Assembly: GCA_023846275.1 (NCBI GenBank)
Contig: JAIUJO010000236.1
Location: 506,001 to 570,000 of the forward strand
DNA: 64,000 nt
Direction: 5' to 3'
DNA from: Vanilla planifolia
Taxonomy: Eukaryota > Streptophyta > Magnoliopsida > Asparagales > Orchidaceae
Part shown: positions 45,242 to 56,994 of the stretch, one piece after another
Numbering within the stretch: the first letter of the stretch is position 1
Layout: each line of letters begins with the position of its first letter
Made by a program: the position numbers and the translations under genes
The notes under the pieces: generated by a model
Databases searched by the model: none
What the model was told of the DNA's origin: nothing
The model's input: the letters and a program-made list of their open reading frames with translations, nothing else

Positions 45242-48200
45242 AGGCTATGCCATGCAAGGCTAGGCTAGGTTAGAGTAGTGTAGAGTAGAGTAGAGTAGAG
45301 CTAGGTTAAGCTAAGCTAAGCTTGGGTACAATAGAGCAAAGTAGAGTAGAGTAGAGTAGAGTAAAGCATTGTAGAGTAGAGCAGAGTAGAGTGGAGTAGG
45401 GTAGCGTAGAGCAGAGTAGAGCCAAGTTAGGTTAGGTTAGGTTATGAAAGAGTAGAGTGGACTAGAGTAGAGTAGAGTAGAGCTAGGTTAGGCAAGGCTA
45501 GGCTAAGTTTGAGTTGAGTAGATTAGAATATAGTAGATTAGAGTAGAGTAAAGTAAAGTAAAAGTAAAGTACAATTTCTTTAAGCTAGGCTATAGTTTAA
45601 TAGAGTAGAGTGGAGAAGAGTAGAATAGAGTAGAGTAGAGTATAGCAAGATTAGGCTAGGCTGGGCTAAGTTAGGCTAAATTAACTTAAGGTAGAGTAGA
45701 GTAGAGTAGAGTAGAGTAGAGATGAGTAGAGTAGAGTAGAGTAGAGCAGAGCAGAGCAATGTAGGGTAGAGTAAAGTAGAGTAGAGCAGACCATAATAGA
45801 GTGGTGCAGAGTAGAGTAGAGTTAGGTTAGGCTAGGAAAGGTTAGGCTTGGTTGGAGTAGAGTAGAGTAGAATAAAGTAAGGTAGAGTAGAGCAAGGTTA
45901 GACTGGGCTAGGCTAAGTTAGGCAAGAATAGGCTAGGCTAGGTTAGGCTATGCTAAAGTAGAATAGAGTAGAGTATAGCAGATTAGAGTAGAGAAGAGTA
46001 GAGGTAGGTTAGGGTAAGCTATGATAGAGTACATAAGAGAAGATTAGAGTAGAGAAGAGTAGAGTAGAGTAGAGCAGAGTATAGTAGAGCAAAGCAAGGT
46101 TTTGCTAGAGTTTAGTTGAGTAGAGAAGGGTAGAGTTGAGTAGAGTAGAGCTAGGTTATGCTAGGCTAGGTTAGGCTAAGTTAGGGTAAAGTAGAGCTGA
46201 GTAGATTGGAGTAGAATAGAGTATAGTAGAGTAATGTAGAGTAAAGCAACGTTAGGTTTGGCTAGGCCAAGCTAAGGTAGGCTAGGCTAGGCTTGGAGAT
46301 GCATTTTTAGAGTAGAGTAGAGTTGGAAAGAGTAGAGTAGAGCTTGGTAAGGCTAGGCTTGACTATCCTAAGACAAACAAGGTTAGTGTTTTGTAGAGTA
46401 CAATAGCATAGAGTAAACAACAGTAGAGTAGAGTAGAGTAGGGTATAGTGGAGTAAAGTAGAGAAAAGTAGAGCAGAGAAAAGTCGAATAAAGCATAGTA
46501 GAGTAGTGTAGAGCAGCGAAGAGCTGAGTTGGGCTAAGCTAAGTAGAGCAGAGCATAGTAAAGAAGAGCATAGTAGGGTAGAGCTTAGTTAGACTAGCAT
46601 AGGTTAGTGTAGAGCAGAGTTATACAGAGTAGAGCAGAGAAGAACTGAGCAGAGCATAGTAGAGAAGAGTAGTGTAGAGCAGAGCATAATAGAGCAGAAC
46701 AAAGTAAAGAAGAGCAAAAGAGAGCAAAGTTGAGTAAGCAGTGTAGAGTAGAGTTAGGTTAAACTAGGGTAGGCTAGGCTTAGCTGGGCTAGGCTAGACT
46801 AGGCTAGAGTAAAGAAGAGTTTTGCTAAGTTAGGCAAGGCTAGGTTAAAGTCGAGTAGAGTAGAGAAGAGTAGAGTAGAGTATAGTAGAGTAGAGTAGAG
46901 TAAGGTTAGGCTTTGCAAGGCTAGACTAGGCTAGGATAGGCTAGGCTAGTGTAGAGTAGAGTAGAGCTCAGTTAGGCTAGGCTATACTAGGATAGGCCAG
47001 AGTATTATAGAGTAGAGCAGAGTAGAGCTTAGTAGAGTAGACCAAAGAAGTGCAACGTAGAGCATAGAAGAGTAGGGTAGAGTAGTGTAGAGTAGAGTAG
47101 ACTAGAATAGAATAGAGTAGAGTAGAGTAGAGTAGAGTAGAATGAAGTAGATTTAGGTTAGTTGAGCTAGGCTAAGGTAGGCTAGGTTAGAGTAGAGTAG
47201 AGTAAACTAAAGTACAATAGAGTAGAGTAGAGTAGGATAGAGTAGAGTTGAATAGAATGGCATATAGTAGAGTAGAATTGACAGAGTAGAGTAGAGTAGA
47301 GTGGAGTTAGGTTAGGCTAGGCTAAAGTAGAGTAGAGAAGAGTAGAGTAGAGTAGAGTAGAGTAGAGTAGAGTATAGTAGAGTATAATAGAGTACAGTAA
47401 AGCTAGGTTAGGCTAGAGTACAATAGAGTAGAGTAGATTAGAGTAGAGGAGAGCAGAGTAGAGCTGAGTAGAGTAGAGTAGAGTAGAGGTAAGTTTGGCT
47501 AGGCTAGGTTAGAGTAGAGTAGAGTAGAGTTGAGCTAGGTTTTACTAGGTTAGGGAAAGTTAGAGTAGGGTAGAGTTGAGTAGATTTGAGTAGAGTATAG
47601 TAGAGTAAAGTAGAGTTGAGCTAGGCTAAGCTAAGCAAGGGTAAGCAAGGCTAGGCAAGAATAGAGCACAGTAGAGTGGAGTAGAATAGAGCTAGGTTAG
47701 GCTAGGCAAGGGTAGGCTATGCCAAACTAAACTAAAATGGAGTAGAGTAGAGTAGCAGAAAGCAGAGTAGAGAAGAGTAGAGAGTAGAGCAAAATAGAGC
47801 ATAGCAGAGTAGAGTAGAGACAAGTTGAGAAAAATAGTGTAGATCAAAGTAGATCAAAGTAGAGCAAAGAGGAGCAGAGTAGGGCTAGGTTAGAGTAGAG
47901 TAGAGTATTGTAGAGTATAGTAGAGTATAGTAGAGTAGAGCTAAGTTTGGCTAGGCTAGGCTAGGTTTGAATCGAGCAGAGTAGAGTAGAGTAGAGTAAA
48001 GGAGACTAGAGTAGAGCTAGGTTAGGCAGCTAGGTTTGGCTAGGCAAAGATATGCTAAGCAAGGCTAAGCTAGGCTAAGGTAAAGTAGAGTAGAGTAAAC
48101 TAAAGTAAAGAAGAGTAGAGTAGAGTAAAGTAAAGCTAGGCTAAGCAAGACGAGATTAGGCATTGCAAGAGTAGATTTAAGTAGAGTAGAATAGTACAGA

Positions 48201-51200
48201 GCAAAGCAGAGTATAGTAGAGCAGAGTAGAGTAGAGCAGAGCAGAGAAGAGTAAAGCAGAGTAGAGCACAATAGTGTGGAGTAGAGCAGAGCAGAGCAGA
48301 ACAAGGTTAGGCTAGGCCAGCAAGGCTAGACTAGACTAAAGCTAAGCTAGGCTATGCTAGGCTTAGCTAGGTTAAAGTAGAGTAGATTAAAGTAAAGTAT
48401 AGTAAAGTAGAGTAGAGTAGAGTAGAACAAAGCAAAGCAGTGTAGAATGTAGTAGAGCAGAGCTAGATTAGGTTGGGCTAGGCTAGGCTAGGCTAAGCAA
48501 GGTTTGACTATAATAGAGTAGAACAAGGTTAGGTTAGGCTAGGCTAGGCTAGGATATAGTAGAGATGAGTAGAGTAGTGTAGAGTAGGGTAGAGTAGAGC
48601 TAGGTTAGGGTAGGCTTGGCCAGGCTATGTTAAACTAAGGTAAGCTAGGCTAGAGTAAAGTAGAGTAGAGTATAGTTGAGTAGAGTAGAGTAGAGTAGAT
48701 CAAGGTTAGGCTTGGCTAGGCTAGAGTATGATAGAGTAGAGCATAATACAAAATAGCAGAGTAGAGCAAAGAGGAGTAGAGAAAAGTAGAGCAAAAAAGA
48801 GCAGGGCTTAGTTAGGCTAAGCCAAGCTAGGCTAAGGCAGAGTAGAGCAGAGCGTGGTTAAGCTAGGCTAGGCTAGGCAAGGTTAGAGTAGACCAGAGTA
48901 GAGTAGAATAGAGTATTGTTGAGTTGGGCTAGGTTAGGCATGGCTAGGCTAGGCTAGGCTAGACAAGTATGGAGTAAAGTAGAGTAGAACAGAGCTTAAT
49001 TATGTTAGGCTACGATCGAGTAGAGTAAAGTAGAGTTTAGTATAGTAGAGTAGATTAGAGCATAGTAGAGCAGAGCAAAGAAGAGCTAAGTTAGGCTAGC
49101 TAAACAAGAGTAGAGTAGAATAGAGTAGAGTAGAGTTGAACTAGGTTAGGTAAGGTTAGGCTGGCCAAGTTAACCTAGGATAAGCTAGGCTAGAGTATAG
49201 TAGAGTAGGGTAGAGTAGGGTAGAGTAGAGTAGAGTAGAGCTAGGTTAAGCTAGGCTGAGCTAGTCTCAAGTATAATAGAGTGTACTAGAGTAGGGAAGA
49301 CTAGAGTAGTGTAGAGCAGAGTTCAGTAGAGTAGAGCACAGTAGAGTATGACAGAGTGAAGTAGTATAGAGGAGTGCAATAAAAAGTAGAGTAGAGCACA
49401 GTAGAGTAGAGAAAAGCTAGGTTAGGCTAGGCTAAGCTATGTTAGAGTAGAGTAGAGTAGGGTAGAGTGATGTTAGGCATGGCTAGGCTAGGTTAGAGTA
49501 GAGTAGCATAAAGAAGAGTAGAGTAGAGTAAAGAAGAGTAGAGCTAGGTTAGGCTAGGCAAGGGTAAGCGATGCTAGGTTTGGCTAGACTTGAGTAGAGT
49601 AGAGTTCAGTTAGGCTATTTTAGGCTAAGTAATGCTAGAGCAGAGTAGCATTGAGTTGAGTAGAGCACAGAAGAGTAGAGTAGAGCAGAGTAGGGTCGAG
49701 TAGAGAAGAGTAATGTAGAATAGAGCAGAGTAAAGTAGAATAGAGTAGAGCAGAGTATAGTAGAGTAGAGCTAGGTTGGGCTAAGCTAGGTTAGAGTTGA
49801 GTATAGTAGAATAGAGTAGAGTAGAGTAGAGTAGAGTAGAGTCGAGTCGAGAAGAGTAGAGTATAATATAGAATAGTAAAGTATAGTAGAGTACAGTAAA
49901 GCTTGGTTAATCTAGGTTATGTAGGGCTAGGCTAGGCTAGAGTTGAGTATAGTAGAGTAGAGTATGGCTCGATTAGTCTAGGAAAGGCATGGCTAAGCTC
50001 AGCTAGAGCAGTGCTGAATATTGTAGAGCAGAGTGGAGTAGAGCATTATAGAGCAAAGCAAAGAAGAATATGGTGGAGTAGAGCAGAGCAAAGCAGAGTA
50101 GAGTAAAGCAGAGTTGAGCAGAGTAGGGTAGAGCTAAATAAGGCTAAGTTTTGTGAGGTTATGCTAGGTTAGAGTAGAGTAGAGTTGAGTAGAGTAGAGT
50201 AGGGTAGAGTAAAGTAGAGTTGATTAGAGTACAGTGGAGAAGAGCAAAGTAGAGTAGAACATAGTAGAATAGAGCAGAGCAGAGCAAAGTAGAGTAAAGT
50301 AGAGCTAAGTTAAGCTAAGCTAAGCTAAGATAAGCTAGGCTAGGATAGAGTTGAGTAGAGTCGAGTAAAGTAGAGTAGATTAGAGTAGAGTATAATAGAG
50401 TAGAGTAGAATAGAGTAGAGTAAAGTCGAGTTGAGTAGAGCTAGGTTAGGTTAGGCTAGGTTAGGCTAAAGTAGAGTATAATAGAGTATAGCAGAATATA
50501 GAAGAGCAGAGCAAAGAAGAGCAAAGCAGAGGATAACAAAGTGGAGAAAAGAAAAGTGGAGTAAAGCAAAGTGGAGTAAATTTGAGTAGAGCATAATAGC
50601 ATTGAGTAGAGCAGGGCATAGTAGAGTAGAGCAGAGTAGAGTAGAGAAGAGCATAGCTAAGTTAGAGTAGAGTAGAGTGGAGCAGAGCAGAGAAAAGCAA
50701 ACAAATATAGAGTAGAGCATAGTAGAGTAGAGGAAAGCTAGGTTAAGCTTGGCCAGACTAAGCTATGTTAGAGTAGAGTAGAGTAGAGTAGAATAGTGTA
50801 TAGTATAGTAGAGTAGAGCAAGGTTAGGTTAGGCTGGGGTAGGGTAGGCTTGGCTAGGATAGGCTATAATGTATTAAAGCAGAGTAGAGTATAGTGGAGT
50901 AGAGTAGAGCTAGGTTAAGTTAGGTTAAAATTGAGTATAGTAAAGCAAAGTAGAGTACAGTAATGTAGAGCAAATAGAGTATAGTAGAGTAGAGAAGAGT
51001 AGAGCAAACCAAAGCAAAGTATAGTAGAATAGAGCATAGTAGAGTAGAGTAGAGTAGTGTAGAGTAGAGTAGAGAAGAGCATAATAGAGTAGAGTAGAGT
51101 ACAACTGAACTAGGTTAAACTAGGCTAGAGTAGAGTAGAGTAGCACTAGGTTTGGCTAGGCTAGGCTAGGTAGGTTAGAGTGGGGTAGAGTAGAGTAGAA

Positions 51201-52990
51201 CAGAGCAGAGCAAAGTAGAGTAGAAAAGAGAAAAGTAAAGTAGAGCAGAGAATAGTAGAGTAGAGATGAATAGAGTAGAGAAAAGCAAAGCAGAGCAGAG
51301 CATAGTGAGGTTAGGCTAGGCTAGGCTATGCTAGGCTACGTTAGGCAAGGCAAGTCTAGAGCAGAGTAGAGCATAGTAGAGTCGAGTAGAGCAGAGTGGA
51401 GTAGAGTAGAGAAAAGTAGAGCAAGGTTAGGCTAGGCTAGCCTATTCAAGGCTAAGTTTGGATATTCAAGGCTAGAGTAGAGTAGAGTAGAAAAAGTAGA
51501 GTAGAGTAGAGTTGAGTAGAACAAAGTAGAGTAGAGTAAAGTAGAGTAGAGCAGAGTAGTACAGTATAAAACAGAGCTAAGCAAAGTGAAGTTAGGCTAG
51601 GATAGGTAAGGCTAGGCTTGGCTTGGCTAAGCTAATCTTGTGTAGTGTAGATTAGAGTAGAGCTACATTAGGCTAGGCAAAGATAGGCTAGGTTAGAGAA
51701 GAGTACGATAGAGTAGAGTAGAGTATAGTAGAGTAGATTAGAGTAAAGTAGAATAGAGTAGAGTAGAGTAGAGCTAGGTTATTCTAGCCTAAGATAGGCT
51801 AAGCTTGGAAAGGCAAGGATAGGCTAACCTAGAGTAGAGTATAGATGAGTAGAGTAAAGTTGAGTAGAGTAGAGCATGATTAGGCAAGGCTAGGATAGAG
51901 TAGAGTTAAGTAGACTAGAGTAGAGTAGAGTAGAGTAGAGAAGAGGAAAGCAAAGAAGAATGGGGTATAACTCAATAGAGTACAGCAAAGCAGAGTAGTG
52001 CAAAGATGAGCAGAGCATAGAAGAGCTAGGTTAGGCTAAGGTAGGTAATGTAAAGCAAGGTTAGAGTAGAGTAGAGTAGAGTAGAGTTAAGTATAGTATT
52101 ACAGAGTGGAGTAAAGTAGAGTAGAGCTAGGTTAGGCTAGGATAGTTTAGGCTACGCTAGGTTAGGCTAGCTAGAGTCTAGTAGAGTAGAGTAGAGCTAG
52201 GCTAGGTTAGGCTAGGCAAGGCAAGGCTTTGCTAAAGTAGACTAGTGTTGAGGAGAGCAAAGCAGAGAAGACTAGAGCAAAGAAGAGTAGAGTAGAGTAT
52301 AGCAGAGTAGAATAGAGCAAAGTAGAGTAAAACAGAGCAGAGTTAGGTTAGGCTAGGCTAAGTTTGGCTAGGATAGAGTCGAGTTGAGTAGGATAGAGTA
52401 GAATAGAGTAGAGCAGAGCAATGTAGAGCGAAGCATAGTAGAGTAAAGTATAGTAGAATAGCTAGGTTTGTTTAGGCTAGGCTAGAGTAATGTAAAGTAT
52501 AGTGGAGTAATGTAGAACATAGTAGACTAGAGCAGAGCAAAGCACGGTGGAGCAGAGCAGTGTAGAGCATAGCAGAGTAGAGCAAAGATTACCAGAGTTT
52601 AGTAGATCTAAGTGGAGTATTGCAGAGATGACACGAGTAGAGTAGAGCAGAGCAGAGTAGAGATAAGTTAGGCTAAGCAAAGCTAGAGTAGAGTAGAGTA
52701 GAGTAGAGTGGAGTAGTGTAGAGTAGAGGTTGGTAAGGCTAGGCTAGGCTAAAGAAGAGTATAGTAAAGTAGAGTAGAGTTGAGTAGAGTAGATTAGAGT
52801 AGAGTAGAGTAGAATAGAGTAGAGTAGAGCAGAGCATAATAGAGTAAAGTAGAGTAGAGTAATGAAGAGTAGAGTAGAGTAGAGTAGAGCATAGCAATGA
52901 AAAAGAGTAGAGAGAGTTGAGTAGAGCAGAATAAAGTAGGGCAGTAAAGAATAAATTAGGGTAGAGTGGAGCAGAGCAGAGTAGAGCTAA

Positions 52991-53050
52991 GCTATGTTAA
53001 GCTAGGCGAAGCTAGGTTAAGCTAGGTTAAGTTAGGTTAAGCTAGGCTAA
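52991..53050 (+). repeat. Six tandem 10-bp units in a G-block (GCTAGGTTAA type)
   Basis: Six consecutive decamers close to GCTAGGTTAA, two of them identical, form an unusually AT-rich G-block. The matching place in copy B (about 60,995-61,025) is shorter and has the ordinary GCTAAGCTAGG form, so the expansion probably followed the segmental duplication. Confidence 0.75.
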
Positions 53051-53241
53051 GCTGAGCTAGGCTAATATAGGGTAGTGTAGAGTAGGGTAGAGTAGAGTAG
53101 TATAGAGTAGAGTAGAGTAAAGTGGAGCTAGGTTAGGCTAGGCTAAGCTAAACTAGGAAAGGGCATGCAAGGCTAGGCTTGCTTTGCTAGGCTAGGTAGA
53201 GTAGAGTTGAGTAGAGTAAGGTTGGCTTGGTTAGGCTAGGC

Positions 53242-53562
53242 TACAGTAGAGTAGAGTATAGTACAATAGAGTAGAGAATGGTTGAGTAAATTAGAAAAGA
53301 GTAGAGTAGAGTGGAGTAGAGTATATTAAAGTACGAGGGAGGAAAGGAGAGGAGAGAAGAGTTTAGGAGAGGAGAGGAGAGGAGAGGAAAAGAGAGAAAA
53401 AAATAGCAAAGTAGAGTAGAGTAAAAAATAGTAAAGTATAGCAAAATAGAGTGGTGTAGAGCAAAGCAAAGCAGAGTAGAGCAATGCAAAGAAGAGTAGA
53501 GGAGAGCAGAGTAGAGTTGAGAAAAGAAGAGCAGAGTAGAGAAGAACAAAGTATAGTAGAGC
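53242..53562 (+). repeat. Long R-block with paired purine tracts (copy A)
   Basis: About 320 bp of R units with no G-block. Homopurine runs lie at 53,335-53,361 and 53,365-53,403, separated by TTT. The block matches 61,167-61,528 in copy B, with the shared GTATATT word immediately before the purine tract in both. Minus-strand frames here (53,241-53,564 and 53,363-53,584) are repeat translation. Confidence 0.85.
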
Positions 53563-56500
53563 ATCTCTTGGTTAAGCTAGGCAAGGCTAAGCTAGGCTAG
53601 GCTAGAGTAGAGTAGAATAGAGTCGAGCAGAGTAGAGTAGGGTAGGGTGGAGTAGAGTATAGTAGAGCGATGTTAAGTTAGGCTATGTTAGAGTAGAGTA
53701 GAGTATAGTAGAGTAGAGAAAAGTGGAGTAGAGTAAAGTAATGCTTGATTAGGTTGGCCTTAGCTTGGCTAAGCTAAGCTAGGCTAAGATAGGATAGGCT
53801 AAGCTAGAGTAGTGTAGAGTAGAGCAGAGTAGAATAGAGAAGAGTAAAGTAGAGTACAGTAGAGTAGAGTAGGGTAGATCTGGGTTATGTTAGGCTAAAT
53901 AAGGCAAGGCTAGAGTATAGTAGAGTACAGTACAGTAAAGTAGAGTAGAGCAGAGGAAAGTAGAGTAGAGATGGGTAGAGAGGTATAGAGATGAGCAGAG
54001 CTAGGTTAGGCAAGGTTGGGCTAAGCTAGGCTTGGCTAAGTTAGAATAGAGTAGAGTAGAGCAGAGCACAGTTCAGCTAGGTTAGGCTAGGCTAGAGTAG
54101 AGTAATGTAGAGTAGAATAGAGCAGAGTAGAGCAAAGAAGAGCATAGTAGAATAGAGAATAGTATAGTAGGACAAAGCATAGTACAACAAAGAAGAGTAA
54201 AGTAGAGTTTAGTGGAGCTAGGTTAGGCTAAGCTAAGCTAGGTTAGAGTAGAGCTGAGTAAGGAGAGTTGAGTAGGGCAGAGTAGAGTAGTGTAGAGTAA
54301 AGTAGTGTGGAGTAGAGTAGAGCTAGGTTAGGTTATGCTAGTCTAGGCTAGGCTTGGCTAATGTTCAGTAGAGTAGAGCAAAGCAGAGCAAAGTAGAGCA
54401 AAATAGAGCATAGCAGATTAGAACAAAGGAGAGTAGAGCTAGGTTAGGCTAGGCTAGGCTAGACTAAGTTAGGTGATGCTAGAGTCAATAAAGCAGACTA
54501 TAGTATGATAAAGTAGAGCAAGGTTAGGTTAGGTTAAGCTAAGCTAGGTTTGGCTAGAGTAGAGTAGAGAGGAGCAGAGTAGAGTAGAGTAGAGTAGAGT
54601 AGAGTAGAGTAAAGTAGAGTTAAGTAGATTAGAGTAGTGTAGAGCAAAGCAGAGTAATGTAGAGCAGAGAAGAGAAGGCTAAAGCAGAGCAAAGCTATAG
54701 TAGGCTTGGCTAGGTTAGAGTAGAGTAGAGTAGAGAAGAGAAGGGTAAAGCTTTGCTAGGCAAGCCTAAACTATGCTAGAGTAGAGTAGTGTGGAGTAGA
54801 GCAGACTGTAATAGAGTAGAGTAGATTAGAGTAGTATAGAGTAAGGTAGGGTAGAATAGAGTATAGCAGAGTATAACAGTGCAAAGTCAGGCTAGGCTAG
54901 GCTTGGCAAGGTTAGGCGAGAGTAGAGCTGAGTAGCGCAAAGTTTGGCTAGGCTATGTTATGCATGGTTGGAGTAAAGCAGAGTAGAATAGAGTAGAGTG
55001 AAGTAGAGTAGAGTTGAGCAAGGTTAGATTAAGGCAGGCTAGACAAAGCTAGACTATAGTGGTAGAGTACAGTAGAGTATAATAGAGTAGAGTAGAGCTA
55101 GGTTAGGTTAAGCTTGGTTTAAGTAGAGTGGAGCAGAGTAGGGTAGAGTAAAACAGAGCAAAGTGGAGAAGAGTATAGCAGAGTGGAGCAGAGAAGAGCA
55201 GAGAAGAGAAAAACGAAAAAGAGTAGAGCAGAGCGAAGTAGAGTAGAGCAGAACGAAGCAGAGCAGAGCAGAGCGAAGTAGAGTTGAGCACAGTAGAGTG
55301 GTACAGAGCAGAGTATAACCAAGTAGAGTAGAGGAGAGTAGTGAAGAGAATGAAAAAGTATAGTAGAGCAGAGTAGAGTAGAGCTAGGTTAGGCATGGTT
55401 AGGCTAGAGTATAGTAGAGTAATATAGAGTAGAGTAGAGCTAAGTTAGGCAAAGCTAGGCTTGGCTACATTAGAGTAGAGTAGAGTAGAGTAAAGTAGAG
55501 TAGAGTAATGAAGAGTAGAGTAGAGTAAAGCTGAGTAGAGAAGAGTAGAGAAAGGTTAGGTTGGGCTAAGTTAGGCTAGGCTAGACAAGGCTAGGCTAGA
55601 GTAGAGTAGACTAGAGTAGAGTTAGGATTGGTAAGGCTAGGCTAAGCTATGCAAGGCTATAGTAGAATAGAGTAGAGTAGAGCAAAACAGAGCTAAGTTA
55701 AGCTATGATAGGTTAGGCTAGCTTAAGCTAGGCTAGGCTAGGCTTCGTTAGAGTAGATTAGAGTAGAGTAGAAAAGAGAAGAGTAGAGGAAAGTAGGTTG
55801 AGTAGAGTAGAATTAGGGTAGGCTAGGCAAAGCTTGGCTAGGCGAGGCTAGGATATGCTGCGCTAGAGTAGTGTAAAGTAGAGCAGAGCTAGGTTAGGCT
55901 AGGCTAGACTTGGCTATGCTAGAGTACAGAGCAGAGTAGAGTTGAGAAGAGGAGAGTAGAGTGGAGCATAAAAGAGTAGAGTAGAGTAGAGTGGAGTAGA
56001 GCAGAGTTAGCTTAGGCTAGGTTAGGCATTCTAGGCTAAAGTAGAGTAGAGTAGAGTAAAGTTGAGTAGAGTATAGTAAAGCTTGGTTAGGCTAGCTAGG
56101 CAAGGTTTGAGTAGTGTAGAGCAAGGTTAGGCTAGGATAGGCTAGGCAAGGTTAGGTTAAGCTTGGCTAGTTAAAGCTAGAGTAGAGTAGAGTAAAGTAT
56201 TTTAGAATAGACTAGAGTAGTGTATACCAGAGTAGTGCTTGGTTAGGCTAGGCTAGGCATGAGTAAAATAGAGTATAATAGAGTGGAGTAGAGTAAAGTT
56301 GAGTAGAGTAGAGTAGTATAGTGTAAAGTAGAGTAGAGTAGAAGAGAGTATAGTAGAGGAGAGTAGATCATAGCAAAGAAGGGGAGAGCAGAGTAAAGTA
56401 GAAGAGTAGAGGGGAGTATAGTAAAATAGAGAAGAGTTGAGTATAGTAGTATAAAGCAAGGTACAGTAGAGCAGAGTAGAGCAAAGATATGTTAGGCTAG

Positions 56501-56691
56501 GCTAGGATATAGTGGAGCAAAGTTAAGTAGTATAGAGTAGAGTAAAGTATTGTGGAGGAATTTAGAGTAGAGTAAAGCTAAATTAGGCTAGGCTAGGCTA
56601 AGCGAGGCTTTGCATGGTTAGGCTAGAGTAAAGTAGTGTAGAGTAGACTAGAGTAGAGTTGAGCTAGATTAGGCTAGGCTAAGCTAGAGTA

Positions 56692-56994
56692 GAGTAGAGC
56701 AGAGTAGAGTAGAGCTGAGTAGAGTAGAATAGAGTAGAGGAGAGTAGAGTGGATTAGAGTAGAATAGAGTAGAGTGGTGTAGAGTAGAGTAGAGTAGACG
56801 AGAGAATTGGAGAGGAGAGGGGACGAGAGGAGAGGAGTGGACGATATAGCAGAGTAGAGTAAAGAAGAGTAGAGTAGAGTAGAGCAAAGAAGAGCAGAGC
56901 AAAGCAAAGTTGAGAAGAGCAGAGAAGAGAAGAGTAGAGCAGAGTAAAGTAGAGTAGCGGGGAGCATAACAGAGCAGAGTAGAGTAGAATAGAG
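56692..56994 (+). repeat. Long R-block with GGAGA-type tract
   Basis: About 300 bp of R units without a G-block, with a purine-rich GGAGA tract broken by TT and two C bases at about 56,798-56,843. Two overlapping minus-strand open frames give SSPLLSS and LYSTL peptides that simply mirror the unit types. Confidence 0.78.

Larger units (their letters stand above)
51400..56040 (+). repeat. Segmental duplication, copy A (~4.6 kb)
   Basis: This segment shares a long ordered series of rare words with 59,300-64,000. Anchors here are 51,581 (GCAAAGTGAAG), 51,804 (CTTGGAAAGG), 52,001 (CAAAGATGAG), 52,226 (GCTTTGCTAAAG), 53,321 (GTATATT), 53,739 (TAATGCTTGATT), 55,027 (GATTAAGGCAGG), 55,531 (CTGAGTAGAGAAG) and 55,961 (GTGGAGCATAAAAG). 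Offsets to copy B stay between about 7,860 and 8,000 bp. The upstream limit is approximate; I could not follow similarity above about 51.3 kb. Confidence 0.85.

Noticed and set aside
45427-45443. Run of TTAGG units as an actual telomere
   Set aside because: Only about three consecutive units are present, embedded in ordinary G and R units. A functional telomere would be a long homogeneous run at a chromosome end.
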